This document shows, one piece after another, positions 9,781-21,832 of a DNA stretch of 64,000 nt (positions within the stretch are counted from its first letter, which is position 1; every line of letters starts with the position of its first letter). Both the position numbers and the translations under genes were made by a program. Origin of the DNA: Symsagittifera roscoffensis (taxonomy: Eukaryota > Xenacoelomorpha > Acoela > Convolutidae); assembly GCF_963678635.1 (NCBI RefSeq), contig NC_087065.1, forward strand, positions 76,609,786-76,673,785. Direction: 5' to 3'. A model generated the notes under the pieces. That model searched no databases and was not told where the DNA came from. It worked only from the letters and a program-made list of their open reading frames with translations.

Positions 9781-12700
9781 GTTAGTATTAAATTAGCACT
9801 AACCGTTTTTTAATCATTTTTAAAGTGCTCTAGTAACTACAGATGTGCATTCATACATATCAATTCATTTATGAATGCTCTTAAAAAAATTGTCTAAGGC
9901 GCATTCTTTTAAGTGATTTGGTAGAACTAGGGAAATCAAAATGGTCAACCTAAAAATATGAAAAGGTTCTACCAAAATTTCTTTGAAATTTCTGTTGAAA
10001 TTTCTTTTGAACATTTTTTAAAAATCCGTTCCCCACTCGAGAAAATCCTGGATACGCCCCTGGGTATGTACGTACTTTTTGAGTTCACTTTAAACTCATC
10101 TGCTGAAAAAATGTGAACGAATTCTAGTTCCGAAAGGGAATTCAATTTTTAGTTTTCCCTGCGGAATACGAATTCTAGTTCCGAAAGGGAATTCAAATTT
10201 TAGTTTTCCCTGCGGAATAAGAACTTTACCTTTTGATACACTTTTTTCGAAGTGACTTGGGGACTTAATTCGAAATGGACCTAATTCAAAGGGTTTAGTC
10301 CAAATAATTTTGCTATTCGAAAGTTTTTTCAAAAGTAAGTCAACTTGTTTTCTGTTTCCTTGCATTCATTGATTCTTTTCCAACTATATGTTGGCTGTGT
10401 TTGTTTCATAAATTTCAGTTTAATCTCTCGAAAAAAATTATCTTCCGCATTTCTAATAATAGACTTAGATCATTGAGAACAATTTACTTATCTTACTGTC
10501 ATTTTAAATATCATTTTTCTGACTTTTCAAATGAAATCGAAAATCATTCATGTTATTGGAGATATAATGGCTCTTGGAACAAACATAAAAGTTTATTTTG
10601 ACGTAGGTGAGAGATCTACCTATGGATCCCATTGGACATCTCATGCTCACTTTGAAGTCTATAAACAGACCGACAACAGACTCATTGGGACTGACTTCAG
10701 CAGCCAAACCACCTCCCACTAGACCACCCTCCAAGTCAGCAACGGCACCACAAGGTAAGTGTTATTGTTCCGATGCGGAGTGTAAATGAGCTTCGTAATC
10801 CGATGTTTTTACCCACGCGTATGCAGATACCGGAAATAAAAGGCTGATGGGTTCGATTGTCATTTTATAGCGTAACACTTTTAGTAATTATTGGAGCTGC
10901 ATTTGAAAATTTGGGAAACGTTTTCTTGGATGATGCTTGCCATTTTTGCCATTTTTGCCATTTTAGTCTTATATTGTATATGAACGCGGACCATGTTGCA
11001 CTCAATCTCGACGGATAGTAATTACCCTTGCGATCAGCAAGGGTTTCGCAACCGGATACTAGATTTTGGTTCCCGTAAATAATTTTGTTTACAAAATGGT
11101 CAATTTAGTAGGAATGCCAAATTTTACACATGCTCAATTTCTTGATACTTAACAAAACTGCATCAAGGTAGTATTTAGCTGAAATTCCTCTGAGGCAGTA
11201 ATTTTTGTTTCACATAAGTTGAAAAATTGGTGAACTTTTTGGATTTGTGGTTCTCGTCCTAATTTTATGCTGTCATTACGCTTGCGATTAGAAAACCTTA
11301 TCAAATCGGAATATAGTCTTTTTTGGGTCGACAACTTTTTATTTTTAATCGAATCTTCTTAATTACTTGGTGTCTTGGTTCATGATAAATTCCATTTTCT
11401 AAGCGCCTCCGGCATAATTTATCTGGAGGTAACGATTACGCCTGGGACGGCAAAGGTCCTGGGCTCAAATCTGACCAGTACCTGTTTTTTTTTCAAACGG
11501 GAAATATTCCATTTTCAGAAACTTGTATGGGTTATTATTGAGAGTAATGAACGTAGTGCTCAAAAGTCCTGTCGGCTTAAACAGTTTCGGCTTATTTTTA
11601 TCGGCTTAGTAACCCAATTTTGGGCCGTTCGCGGGAGCCATAATTTGTATGTTTTCCTCCAGAATTTTTTTTTTGCTCGATAATTTTTTCTGGAATTTTC
11701 CTTGAATGCCATCGAGTATGTTTCTGGGCATGTTTTCCGCAAATAAAACATCATTCCAGGCAACATTTTGAAAATTTTCCTTATGGTTTCTTCGAAAATG
11801 TTCACGTTTTCTTTGGTTTTAGTGGTTCTACTTTCCTTTCCTGTCAACCTATAATGCGTAATTTTGAGGGTAAAATATATTCTTGTGCTTTTGTCTGTTT
11901 CAATAGGGATGGGTCGTAAAAAATTTTAAAAATTTATAGCTCGAAGTTTTTGATCGCACTTTCGTTTTCGGCTTTCTTTCTATCTCTCATTCATAATGCT
12001 TTTAAGGCTGTTTGTCAACTGCATTTAACACAAACATATGAATTTTTGGAAGTGTTGTTTTTTCTAATTTTTTTTTTTTCAAATTAATTTTCAATTTTTT
12101 TACTTTTTTACTTTTTCATCTTGATTTTTAAAAAACTTTCAACGCCCTCTGTTTCTAGCAAAATATTTTCGTTGTATTGCAAGTACTGCAATGCTGCGCT
12201 TCACCTCTGTTCATTTTCTTTTTGAAGATTTTGAATAGTAAAAGCTGTTAATAATTAGTTTTAAGCTTCTTGTAGCCCCTAGTTATGTACTACTAGTGTA
12301 ATAACCAACTACACTTATGCATTAGCAATCAGTTTGGTTGTAATACACTTGCGAGAGCAATTATTTTATAATCGGGACTAGACTTTTTCCCGTGACCACC
12401 TTTTCTTACAAATCTGTAAGAAACTGAAGTTGTTTTATTAGTGCTCTCAGGGTTACCAACTGGTCTCTATTATTGTGAATGGTCACTATTGGTCGCTAAA
12501 AGCTCTACTTTTTTACTGGTCACTATTTTTATTTAATAGTCATGAGTACATTAAAACTCCTGAGGTCCCCCTTTGAACTATTTTGAGATATCCATTTTTG
12601 GCTGACGGACCCCAAAACTTTTTTAAAGGTGCCTCAGGCGCCAATATGCACTAATTTTGAGGAGCGCACGCCAAAAAACGTAATTTTTTGGTCCAAATAA

Positions 12701-14523
12701 ACGCCTTTGATTGGTGGTTTTCTTTCAAAATTTTGCCTGTGGCGCAGAAAATTTGGCCAAAACAAAGTCTTTTTAGTTCTTTGGAAACCTGTTTTTTGTT
12801 CATTTTGAGATGGTTTCGGTAGATTTTTGATTAAGTCACTAATTTTCGGCGACAAGTTGGTAACCCTGAGTGCGGTCTTATATTGCTACCGGTCCTACTC
12901 AATGCCAGAACAACCGTGCGGGAGGGAAGATGTCATCCATTTCGCCGCATCTGGTCCCACCTTGAGGAAGCGGATGACACTGGGACCCCTCCAACCTTGT
13001 TTTAATGCTAAGAGATTGCGGAGTTTTTTCGTGATGTCTGCTAGTTTCATCGTACGTGCAAGTGTTTTTGCTTTTTTTCTGTAATTTGTAATTTTTTCCT
13101 GTAATTAATAGCCCTGGTTCGGTATATTTTCCTTGGTCAAAGATTCATTTAGTTTGTGTTCCAAAAGTTTTCGGCTTAATGGGCTGGTACCCACGTGTTC
13201 TCGGCTTGGTGGCCGCTCGGTAAAAACTAAAAACTTATTAAATGCTGTTGGTTGATTTTCTTGACTGTTTTTCTGAATTCATTTTCATTTTTAAGTTTCG
13301 ATTTTTTCAGTCTCATTTTCTATTTGCTAGCTTGCAAGTCTGCGCTTTTGTTTTATCGCAAGTGATGCGAAGCTTCCTGTGGCCTCTGTGTAATATAATG
13401 ATTCACAAAAATAAAGCAAACTTTTCTGTACGCCTCCGTAGAGTAATTTATAAACGATTTTTGATGATTTTTAGGCAGAGCTGCAAAAGACATGTCGAGG
13501 TCTAGCCAAACTCATTCTGCTGTTTCTAAGAGCTTGCATGGACCCTTATCGAAACAAATTGGCTCCAAAACAGGCGGAGAAAAGACAAAACCAGGTCAGC
13601 AAAACATAGAGCCTAAAGGTCAAGCAAGGTCATCTGTGCCGTCAAAGTTGGAGTTCAAAAATGATACTTCGGAAGCAAACGACGATGAAGATTCAATGTT
13701 GGAACGTGAATTAAGTCATCCTGTACAATTCAGAAAGGAAACTGAAGAACAAACAAACGAATCTAAGAAAGAAACATGCGATGGAAATAAACAATCTAGA
13801 TATCCTTCTAAGAAATTAGCCTTAAAAATGCAGAAAGAAAGCCACAAAAAGGCTTTAATGGACTCGCTGAGATCTGAAAACAGTAATAAAGAAAACACAT
13901 TTCTGCTTCATAGTTGTGAAAGCGATGACAACGTCGAAAGTGGATTAGAAGAAGATTATTCTGACTTGATAGCCGATGGAATTGTGCCGAAAGCAGCTTC
14001 CAAGCCAAGTCGGAATGGTAAGAAGAGTTGGAACATCCTAACCAATCAGCAACCACCAATTATGCAATTAGACGATATTACAATGCAAGAACAAGTAACT
14101 ATTTCTGTGTGCTCGAGGTGTGCCAAAGTTATGAATGAATTAGGCGAAACGGATTTTGAAGCGATTGGAAAAAGAAAATCTGCGAGCCATCAAAACTCAA
14201 CAGAGAAATTAGAAAATGACGAAAGCGTGGTTTTTGACCAAGGAGTCGACAGTTCTCGTGGGTTTCAATGGAAATTTGCGACTGGCGACTCAGACACGGA
14301 AAGTGTGACTAATTTTATGACCAGAAAACAGAACTTCTTCCGAACGTCAACGTCTTCGGTTGCAAATGATACATTTCGAGTTGATTCCTCGCGAGAAATA
14401 ATGGATGGGAGTCCAAAACGAAAAGCAGCGGTGTCTTCAAGTCGAGAAACAGTTCGGAGCAGTCCGAGTAAGTCCAAAGGATGGGTTGGTTCTCATCTTG
14501 ATTCTTCCGACGAAGATTTCTAG
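9703..14523 (+). CDS. C8orf34-like: C8orf34 (VEST-1)-like protein with RIIa/DPY-30-type docking domain, 3 exons
   Basis: Exons 9703-9780, 10607-10754 and 13475-14523 join in phase to give 424 residues. Residues 1 to about 50 (QLYLERHRISDVFDHLMKNL, then VRDLPMDPIGHLMLTLKSIN) match the dimerisation/docking fold of PKA regulatory subunits as found in C8orf34 (YLEKNKIGPLFEELMTKL there). The middle has a basic helix (KKLALKMQKESHKKALMDSL) followed by an acidic stretch (LEEDYSDLIADGI), then VTISVCSRCAKV at about residue 284. In C8orf34 the same order occurs: KKLLAAMLSQ, an acidic run, LNICSRCARL. The rest is Ser-rich, charged and probably disordered. The molecular function of the family is poorly known; the docking fold suggests dimerisation and binding of AKAP-like helices. 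Assignment rests on remembered family sequence. Confidence 0.8.
10607..10754 (+). CDS. C8orf34-like: C8orf34-like exon 2
   Basis: Acceptor GACGTAG, donor GTAAGT, phase 0 to phase 1. Encodes VRDLPMDPIGHLMLTLKSIN, the second docking helix, then a Pro/Ser-rich linker (AAKPPPTRPPSKSATAPQ). Base composition is richer in G+C than its flanks. Confidence 0.8.
11025..12215 (+). repeat. R1 dispersed element, copy with both end hairpins
   Basis: Starts at the hairpin CCCTTG/CAAGGG (11025-11043), followed by the family block ACTAGATTTTGGTTCCCGTA, and ends at a diverged GCAAGTACTGCAATGCTGCG block with CACCTCTGT (about 12176-12215). No long ORF, so non-autonomous. Superfamily unknown. Confidence 0.5.
12347..13396 (+). 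repeat. R1 dispersed element with nested MITE
   Basis: Begins with CTTGCGAGAGCAA and the block CTAGACTTTTTCCCGT; ends with TATCGCAAGTGATGCGAAGC and CCTCTGTGTAAT at 13355-13396. A hAT-like MITE sits inside. Confidence 0.5.
12448..12868. mobile_element. hAT-like MITE with 14-bp perfect terminal inverted repeats
   Basis: Ends CAGGGTTACCAACT and AGTTGGTAACCCTG are exact inverted repeats. Flanking 8-mers AGTGCTCT and AGTGCGGT agree at 6 of 8 bases, as a decayed hAT target duplication would. The interior shares TGAGATATCCATTTTTGGCT with the other MITEs of this window. No transposase. Confidence 0.75.
13475..14523 (+). CDS. C8orf34-like: C8orf34-like exon 3 (terminal)
   Basis: Acceptor ATTTTTAG, phase 1. 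It opens with GRAAKDMSRS, so the ATG at 13492 is internal, not the gene start. A single 1049-base exon carries the basic helix, acidic stretch, CSRC block and a Ser-rich tail ending DSSDEDF, with TAG at 14521-14523. Confidence 0.85.
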
Positions 14524-14669
14524 CTGCCCGATTCAAAAACTTTTCAGTGATCTCAACTAAAATTGGCTATCTGTAAATATGTATTGTCTGTCTGTAAAAA
14601 AGATTTTGTACAAATGTTAACAAATCAATTGAAGTTTTCATTCGCATCAATTTTCATAGAACGTGTTTA

Positions 14670-15450
14670 CCCTTGCGACTAGCCAGGGTATTGAAATCGG
14701 GTATAAGACGTTTTCCGCTTAAAGTTTTTTCCTTGAAATCGGCCATGAAGTTCAATTTGATTTCTAATAATATCAATTTTAATGGAATAATTGTTTCTTT
14801 CCATTTGAGAGGTAACGCCGATGCTTGATTCGATTATGGGTGGGACATTTAGCTCAGGCAACAGAGATTTTTCTTGAAGTATCAGTTAATTGTACGATTT
14901 TTAGATGCCATTCCTGCGCTCGAAATAGAGGTCTTGTTGGAATTTCCGCTTGCGCTGTAGGCTTACCCGGCAGATATTTCCATGATTTTTGCAACATTCT
15001 TCTAAAGTTCATATATTTTAGTTTTGATTTTTGGATCCTTTTTGCGCGTACTCGCAGTTTTTTAACAATAATTATAAAAAATCATAGTAATAATAATCGT
15101 AACCACAATTACACTAGCCAGCTTGCAAGCGTAGTCTATTAGTATGAACCCTATTTTTTCCCACCTAAGTCGCAAATAAAAGTGCTTATTTGGTGACACT
15201 GCTATAATCACGACCTGTAGCATTAGAAATTTCATAGCATCTATTGTCTGCTTTTTTTTATTGCCGTTTGCTATGCGTTAGTGGCTGAGATTTTTTTCTC
15301 TAGGTTCAGGTTCGAATTCCTCGCGAGGTACAATTGCTTAAACTAATTCCAGGCTTATTTCTGGTTTTTCTTATTTCACTTTATAGAGCTGCTTTTTTGT
15401 CGTGTTCTCGCTAGTGTTAGCGAAGCGCAGCTTCTCTTCTGTGTAATTAT
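14670..15450 (+). repeat. R1 dispersed element
   Basis: Begins at CCCTTGCGACTAGCCAGGG with the following GGGTATTGAAATCGGGTAT block; ends at the hairpin GCGAAGC/GCTTCTC with TTCTGTGTAATT at about 15420-15450. It contains a tRNA-promoter-like stretch. Confidence 0.45.
15262..15345 (+). repeat. tRNA-like (SINE-type) internal promoter block
   Basis: TGCTATGCGTTAGTGGCTGA resembles a Pol III A box, and GGTTCGAATTCC, about 35 bases on, resembles a B box. The stretch does not fold into a full cloverleaf as far as I can see, so a SINE head rather than a tRNA gene. Confidence 0.35.
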
Positions 15451-17488
15451 TGTGGTTCCTGCGAATCGAAGAGGAGCTATCAGAAGGTCTGACCAGCCTG
15501 TCGAAGGGTAGTCTTTTTATATTATTTCGCCACATTCCAGACTGAGTCAATTTGTTCAGCGAAATTTTTGGTCGCTGAAATTTCACGTCTTTGGTCTAGA
15601 ACTTTTTCGGGGTACCACTATTCAGCTGAAATTGGCCAGATTGAGGTAGACCTGAAGCGAAATGCCTTTTAACGCTTTTCTTCTTAGATTTTTTTGCGGC
15701 TTTCTTGCTTGTTTTTGCGAAGTTCAGCTTCGTCTCTGTGTAAAATTACTATTATTGCAAAACTTTGTCATTTTTCAAATGTTTCTTGCCATTTATATGT
15801 AATGTTTCACATGTTTTCAGTTCTACCGATATTCGAAAATAACTGAAAAAATAATCAAAATTGAAAATTCACAGGAGTCTGTCATTACGTTTTGTGCCAC
15901 CAGAAATAATGTCTCTGGAGGAATTGTGTGTGTTCGCTAAGACAACATGATAAAAACTTATGGAATCACAGAATAATGTGATACAACGATGCAAAATAAC
16001 ACAGTTAATGCTTTCTTAATTTGTCAATTGAACGGAAAAAGCTATTTGTTTCAAACAATAGTATAATATTTAAAACACTATTTCAGAATTCGCGAGATTT
16101 TCGAAATGCATAATTTTTACGCAATTTGATTTAATACACTCTAGTTTATTGCATGCAATGTTAGTGCGGTGGCTTTTACACTCCAAAACAGTATTTTTGC
16201 AATTCAAAGCTCCTGAATCTTTGCCGCTTTCTTGGTTATGTTTGCGAAGTTGCAAATTTGCTTCTGTGTAAATTTTGTTAACATAGTTTTTTTAAACAAG
16301 CCTAAATTCTGGAGATTTTGAGGTTTTATTCCATTCCTAGCCTTACAAAGCATGCTTGGAGTGTCAATATTGAGTGTCATTTTTCGGAGTGTCAATTTGG
16401 ACTGTCAGTTTTTGATCGTGTTTTAAAACAATGATCGTATTTTGAAACTCGAGAAAGTATACACTGCACTGCCTGAAGTCGAGTTGAGGAAAAAAAATTG
16501 AATAAAAACGCAAAAAAAATTGCATGAATTAATATGGCGTTCGGCAGACCTTTTACTGGGTTGATTCTTTACTTAGAAGTTGCGATTGGTGCACTCAATG
16601 TTGCTTTGGACAAATCTCTACTAATGGGACAAAGTGTTGGGTGGTTGACAAAATGAATCCGAGAAACAAGGGTTACCGATTTAGCCAAAACAGTAAATTT
16701 TATCAAGTTGAAATTTGGGTCAAAGAGGAAAAACGTTTTTTGAAAACTCTTTTTTTTTTCTACTAAATCAGGCACAGCTTTTTTTACATACTATTTGAGT
16801 CATCCCGTTAAAAATTGTGTTAAAACTTGAATAAAGTGAAATAGTTTAACATGCAACCAGGTTGCCAATTGAACTCAATAGTTTTTTGTCCTTAAACGCA
16901 GTGAGTCGAGCAAACTTCTGTCCTGGAGTCTGTAAAACTTAATTGTTCCGACCATTGAAATGATTTTTTTTGTCCCGCGTACAATCAAGTACCACAAGCA
17001 ATCATTGCAATGGTTCAAATGATATATCATACTAAAGCCCTTTCAGTCGTGATTAGAACGACTTGGTAAAACTTTCAACAGTTTGTACCAGTTTAAAGAA
17101 AAACTTAATTAAAATTTTTGAGTTTTAGTCAAATGTCGAGCGAGTGAAGCGATCGAGTAACGTTCGCTCTATATGAAAAGTAGTAATTTAGGCTAAAAAA
17201 AGTTCATTTAATTAAAAAGAAATCTAGATTTTGAAGCTTCATTTAGCTCAACTCTGATTAAAAAAAATCAAAATTTTTTTCTGTTTTAGTGCACAAAAAT
17301 GCAAAAAAAAATTTAAAAAATATTGCATTTTTTCGTTTATTTATTTGTAAAAACAGTTTAGTCATTTATGCCTAGCTCGATTAATTATAAGGCGATTGTA
17401 TAATTCTATTATCACCCAATGAACATGAAAAACATTAAGATAAAATTGAGAATTTGATCGGAAGATTCTGTCCTACTTAAACACAAAT

Positions 17489-17600
17489 GTTGTGTGTTCG
17501 CATCCTGCTTTGGTCATGGTTGAAGAGGTCCCAGTGTCATCCGCCTCCTCAAGGTGGGACGACAAAATGGATGACATCTTTCTCCCCAAGGAATGAAGGG
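17489..17600 (+). repeat. GC-rich repeat fragment, inverted relative to 12893-13003
   Basis: Contains GTCCCAGTGTCATCCGC, CTCAAGGTGGGAC and AATGGATGACATCTT, which recur as the reverse complement around 12910-12985. A B-box-like GTTCGCATCC precedes it at about 17497. Probably a SINE body. Confidence 0.45.
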
Positions 17601-18458
17601 TCCAAGGTTGAAAGGTGGGAGCTGGGCCGGGGGTTAAAAAAATCAACCGGCTATCGTAATTTTGAATGTGAATTTTATGCAAAAGAGGCGGAAAAAGCAA
17701 AAATTTCCGGACATTTTTTCTAGATAAGACTATGATTTCGTTGTTTTTTGTTTATGTTTTCTCAAAAATTACTTTCTGGGTCATTCATTGCTGCAAACTT
17801 ATAATCTCGTTTTCTTGGTTTTCAAACAAGAAGTCGAAAGTCATTTAATACGATTGAAATTACCAGCTGATAAAAAGTAACTATATTGATCTGTTCTTCA
17901 AACTGGTTTCAGTATATCAAAATGAAAAAAAAGGCAATATATTCTTCAAAAACGTATGGCATTTTATGGAGCTGATGATTGGTATACGAAAGACTGCAAT
18001 TTTTTCAACTCTTTTGGGTGTGGTCAATTTTTAACGTTTTTATGTTTATTTGAGATTATTTTGTGTGTTGTCAATTTTTAATTTTTTAAAATTTCTTTGA
18101 GAATCTTTCAAATTTTATATAGCTTCTATTTCTTGATTTAAAATAGGTTGTTCGCTAAGGAGCCTTATGAATTTTCTTGCATAATTTTTTCTCTGGTTAA
18201 ACAATTGTAATGGCCTCAACTAACTTGTTTCTATATGAGTTAGAATTTTACTTTTAAATGTAGATAGTATTATCCAGCTTTGTTACATTTTAGTTCGGAC
18301 TCTCGAAAAAATTACGGAAATTGGTGTTTACGTGAATTATTTATATAATCTGAAAAAGCATCAATTTTAAAAACTATCTAGCTGGTTTGAAGAGTGCCTA
18401 TTTCAATTTTGGGATATTTAGTTTGCGCTAAGTTCACAATTTTTGTTAGGCGTAGCAC

Positions 18459-18570
18459 CAGCGAATTTAGGGGAGTAGGCGGGGGGACGCCCCCTCCTCA
18501 GAGATTCGACCCCCTGCGGACACAAAGAGTCACCCTTTGAACTATTTTGAGATATCCTAGATCCGCCCCC
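18459..18570. mobile_element. Deleted hAT-like MITE remnant
   Basis: Retains the head (CAGCGAATTTAGGGG), the CCCCCTCCTCAGAGATTCGA block, TATTTTGAGATATCC and the tail TAGATCCGCCCCC; the middle is missing compared with the copy at 46156. Confidence 0.55.
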
Positions 18571-20552
18571 TTTTTCTTAGCGTAATTGAGTTAGTCTGGC
18601 TCGGAGATCTCTCCAAGTTGAATTGAGGTTAGCTAGTGGTACAAATAATGAGAAAAAACTTTGTTACTTGAAATTGCGTGTATGAAGATGATTTAAAATA
18701 AAAAACAATAGTATGTTTACTTTTTTTGCTAAAAAGTACAATAAAATTTACCAAGAATAGATAGAACTCTCAGGAGTTTGCCCTGATTCAAGCCGCCTAG
18801 TTTTTGGCTTGTTTTCTGTCCTTGTATTTGTTCCTCAATTTTTAAACTCGTTTAATTAGCTTTTTCATTCAAATTACAATTTTAACAACCTTTGTCTCTT
18901 CCAAATTTTTTTCCGTTCCTTCAATTCTGTGCTGAGTGACAGGCTGCATGTTTTTTAAATTTTTAAATTATATCAGCTTGGTCCGGTAATTTTTTTAACG
19001 TTTTTAAAAACCAATTTTAGTAATTATGCGTCGTTTTTATGTAAAATGTGGCTTCAATTTTATTGAACTAGAAATACGTTTTTGCTCCTGTTAACGAGAT
19101 TTGAGACTTTGTCAGCTCTTCTCTTGGATGCGTTCCGTTCGATTTTTGATTTCATCTTGTCTGAGATCTGATAATGTGCTGAACATAATAGAAGAGTTGT
19201 TATGAATTCTGCTTTCAGGCCGCTTCACCAACTAAGCGCTTTTGAGACGATATCGATCCTCTTTAACCTGAATATGACTTACTAGATGGGTCGATTATGT
19301 CTGCTAAGTAACTCTGATCTATATAAACAGTTAGCAAGTGATAAACTTTCCGACGCCCATTTGACATAATTTTTACAAAGAAACAAGAAAACGAGGCTCT
19401 TTCAAGAAGATCTACAAACTTTGACTCTCTTTATCTCATCATTGCGTCTTATTGACTTCAAATCAAATAAGTTTCACAATAACTTTGTTACACAAATTGC
19501 AAGACGAAAGCACGGAAACTATCAGATGAATTATTTTGCGTAATATCAATAAATTTTTTTTACAAAAGGGGTTTCAAAAAGATTTCACAATTGAGTTTCT
19601 TTATTGATCGAACAAACTACAGGGTTTTTCATAACCTACGAGATTTTTAGAAAAGTTGTAATTTTTAACTGAATTAACGTATGAACTTGATTTTTTGCTA
19701 AGAGAAAATTAAGCAGTGGTTTTTGTCAATTTCTCAAAAAAAAAACAATTTTTTGCTCCGACCATTTGAAAAATGGGGAGGAACTTTGAATTCGGGTGTG
19801 TTTTAGTTTTTTTTTGTTTTCCACGCAAAACCAGATACCACAAACAAAAATAATCATCGGGCTGGGTTGAGTAATATATCAAATTCAAGCCCTTTTAGTC
19901 GTGATTCAAAACACATTTAAAACATTTCAAAAAAATTTCCCAGTGTCGAGAAAAACCTGTTTGGAATGTTTGATTTTTCGTCTTAATTTGAGCGAATAAA
20001 GCAAGCGAGCAGGCTTTCAACAGCTGTATTATGCCAAATTTAAGACCTTAAAACTTATTTTTAAACAAGTAAAACTAGTTTTTGGAGTTTTTTGGGTTCA
20101 TTTTGGAAACAAAAGTTTTCAAAAAAAATTGAAAAATTTTCTGCAAAAAGTTTTTCTTGCTATTTTTCTACAACATTTTTTTCCAATTTTTCTATATTAC
20201 CATTATTGTCTAATACGCCCTATTTTTTTTACGTCAGATCCTTTTATCACACCAAGCAGAAAAAACTACACTAATTTGGAAAAAAAATCTTTCTAAATCG
20301 TAGTTTCCTAAAGACCATGGGGAGAACATTCCGTGCTACTTGCACAGTAACCGGCTATCCATGTTAACAATCGCTTCTATACTTTTCTTGAAGTTTTATC
20401 ATGTGTTTGCATATTGTTTACGCAAAATATAGCTTTTTCAGCATTTTTGCATTGCGGTTCTTGATTGCGGCAACAAATGACTTTGCTTTTTGCAACATTT
20501 TGATTGCGGCAACAAATGACTTCAAAATTCACAGAAGTACAACGCAAAATTA

Positions 20553-21069
20553 CACTAGTGGACAAAACCAAATGCGAATTCCTTTTTTTAATGCCTAAAA
20601 TGCCTAAATACAAGGACCATTTCAACACAATGTTTACCTTGACCGATCTGAACTACCCTCTCTGAAAGTCTCAATTTTCGATTTGAAGCTCTCGTGATGA
20701 GTTTTTCTAACAGCGTGAAATTATAAAAAACAACGGAGTTAAGAAAAATTGCCAAACCGAACAGGGCAAATATCTAGTTTAAAATGATTTTATTTATGTA
20801 GCATGATCAACTTTTTCTACTCAGCTAATTCGAAGAAAAAGTTCACTTCCATAGAAAACTTGTCACAGATGGTGAAAATTGACCTTTTACACCCGGAAAA
20901 AACTGGTTATTGCTTCAAATCAAAAATTAGACTTTCAGAGAAAGTAGTTCTTTTGCAATCGGTCGATGTAAATACTTCAAAATTTTGACTTAATGTCCAA
21001 AATGGTCCTTGAAATTAGGCATTTTAGAATGTAAAATCGTGAATTTGCGTTTCATTTTGTCCACAAGCG
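20553..21069. mobile_element. Tc1/mariner-like foldback MITE, TA-flanked
   Basis: Ends CACTAGTGGACAAAA and, inverted, CGCTTGTGGACAAAA; each is bordered by TA (20551-20552 and 21070-21071). Inverted similarity runs inward about 75 bases (shared AAATGCCTAA and CAAGGACCATTT). 517 bases with no transposase ORF. Confidence 0.7.
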
Positions 21070-21741
21070 TAAAACTTTTTAATTTGCTAAAAATCGCCCG
21101 CAGTCGCAGTTAAACGTCAATTTCTCAAAAAAAAAACGCAAATTTTGGACGGAAAAACAGCTGTTTTACAATAAAAGTAAGGATCTGAAATCCGTAGACT
21201 GAAATATGGTTTTGGTTGTGCATCGAGCCACTGCTATATCGCTCTGACAGTCGCGAAACTGATTACATTCATTGAAAACCTTTGCCATAGAGTCGCACAG
21301 GGTCAAATGATGGCATTCAATCTGCAAGCGCATGATAAAATTTCAAGAAAAAGACAGGAAACATTTCTAGCACCTGTTGAAGATATTGTTTATTTATAAA
21401 TTAACCTAAATTATAGATATTGTTTATTTTCGGGTTCAATTTTATCATTGAAATTATTCAAATCACAAAAATGAGAATGAGTTCCATAGGGAAACTTTGA
21501 AATTTATTTGATTTAAAAACTGTCTCAATTTAGAGTGTGACCACAGTACATTAGTTGGGTTTTTGTAATTGTTCCCATCTTTTGCAAGAAAAGGGGGAAT
21601 TCATCACGCGGTGCAAAGTTTATAAATAATCAAATCTACCACTGAACTAAATAATGTAAATTAGTACATATCGGCGCAGAAGTTATTTACTAGTTACCAT
21701 AGTGGGAAACAGTTAACAAGATTATATTGGGTTGAAAAACG

Positions 21742-21832
21742 ATGGCGAAATGGGAGAGTGAAAATGTAGGAAATGAGGAAGAAGGTGGTGAGCAAATAGA
21801 ACAGCTGTTCATCGACATCATCGAAACCACAG
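21742..21832 (+). CDS. SLC22-like: SLC22-like exon 1 (start codon)
   Basis: ATG followed by 30 codons, MAKWESENVG and acidic residues to LFIDIIETT, ending phase 1 before GTCAGT. It joins exon 2 as ETTGYWNKW, like the E(x)xGxFGRxQ start of SLC22 proteins. It is 9.6 kb from exon 2, so this assignment rests on phase and family pattern. Confidence 0.72.

Larger units (their letters stand above)
10755..13474 (+). other. Intron 2 of the C8orf34-like gene, made of repeats
   Basis: Holds two consecutive R1 elements (about 11025-12215 and 12347-13396). The second is itself interrupted by a hAT-like MITE at 12448-12868. A GC-rich stretch at 12893-13003 is an inverted copy of 17489-17600. Confidence 0.6.
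14524..21741. other. Intergenic repeat region
   Basis: No convincing gene over 7.2 kb. Contents: an R1 copy at 14670-15450; R1 ends at 15716-15746 and 16236-16272; a tRNA-like promoter block near 15262-15345; related repeats at about 16600-17300 and 19640-20370; a GC-rich fragment at 17489-17600; a MITE remnant at 18459-18570; and a mariner-like MITE at 20553-21069. The rest is AT-rich DNA in which I see nothing. Confidence 0.6.

Noticed and set aside
13492-14523. Single-exon 343-residue gene starting at ATG 13492
   Set aside because: The upstream 17 bases are in frame after a good acceptor and join the docking-domain exons in phase, so this is only the last exon.
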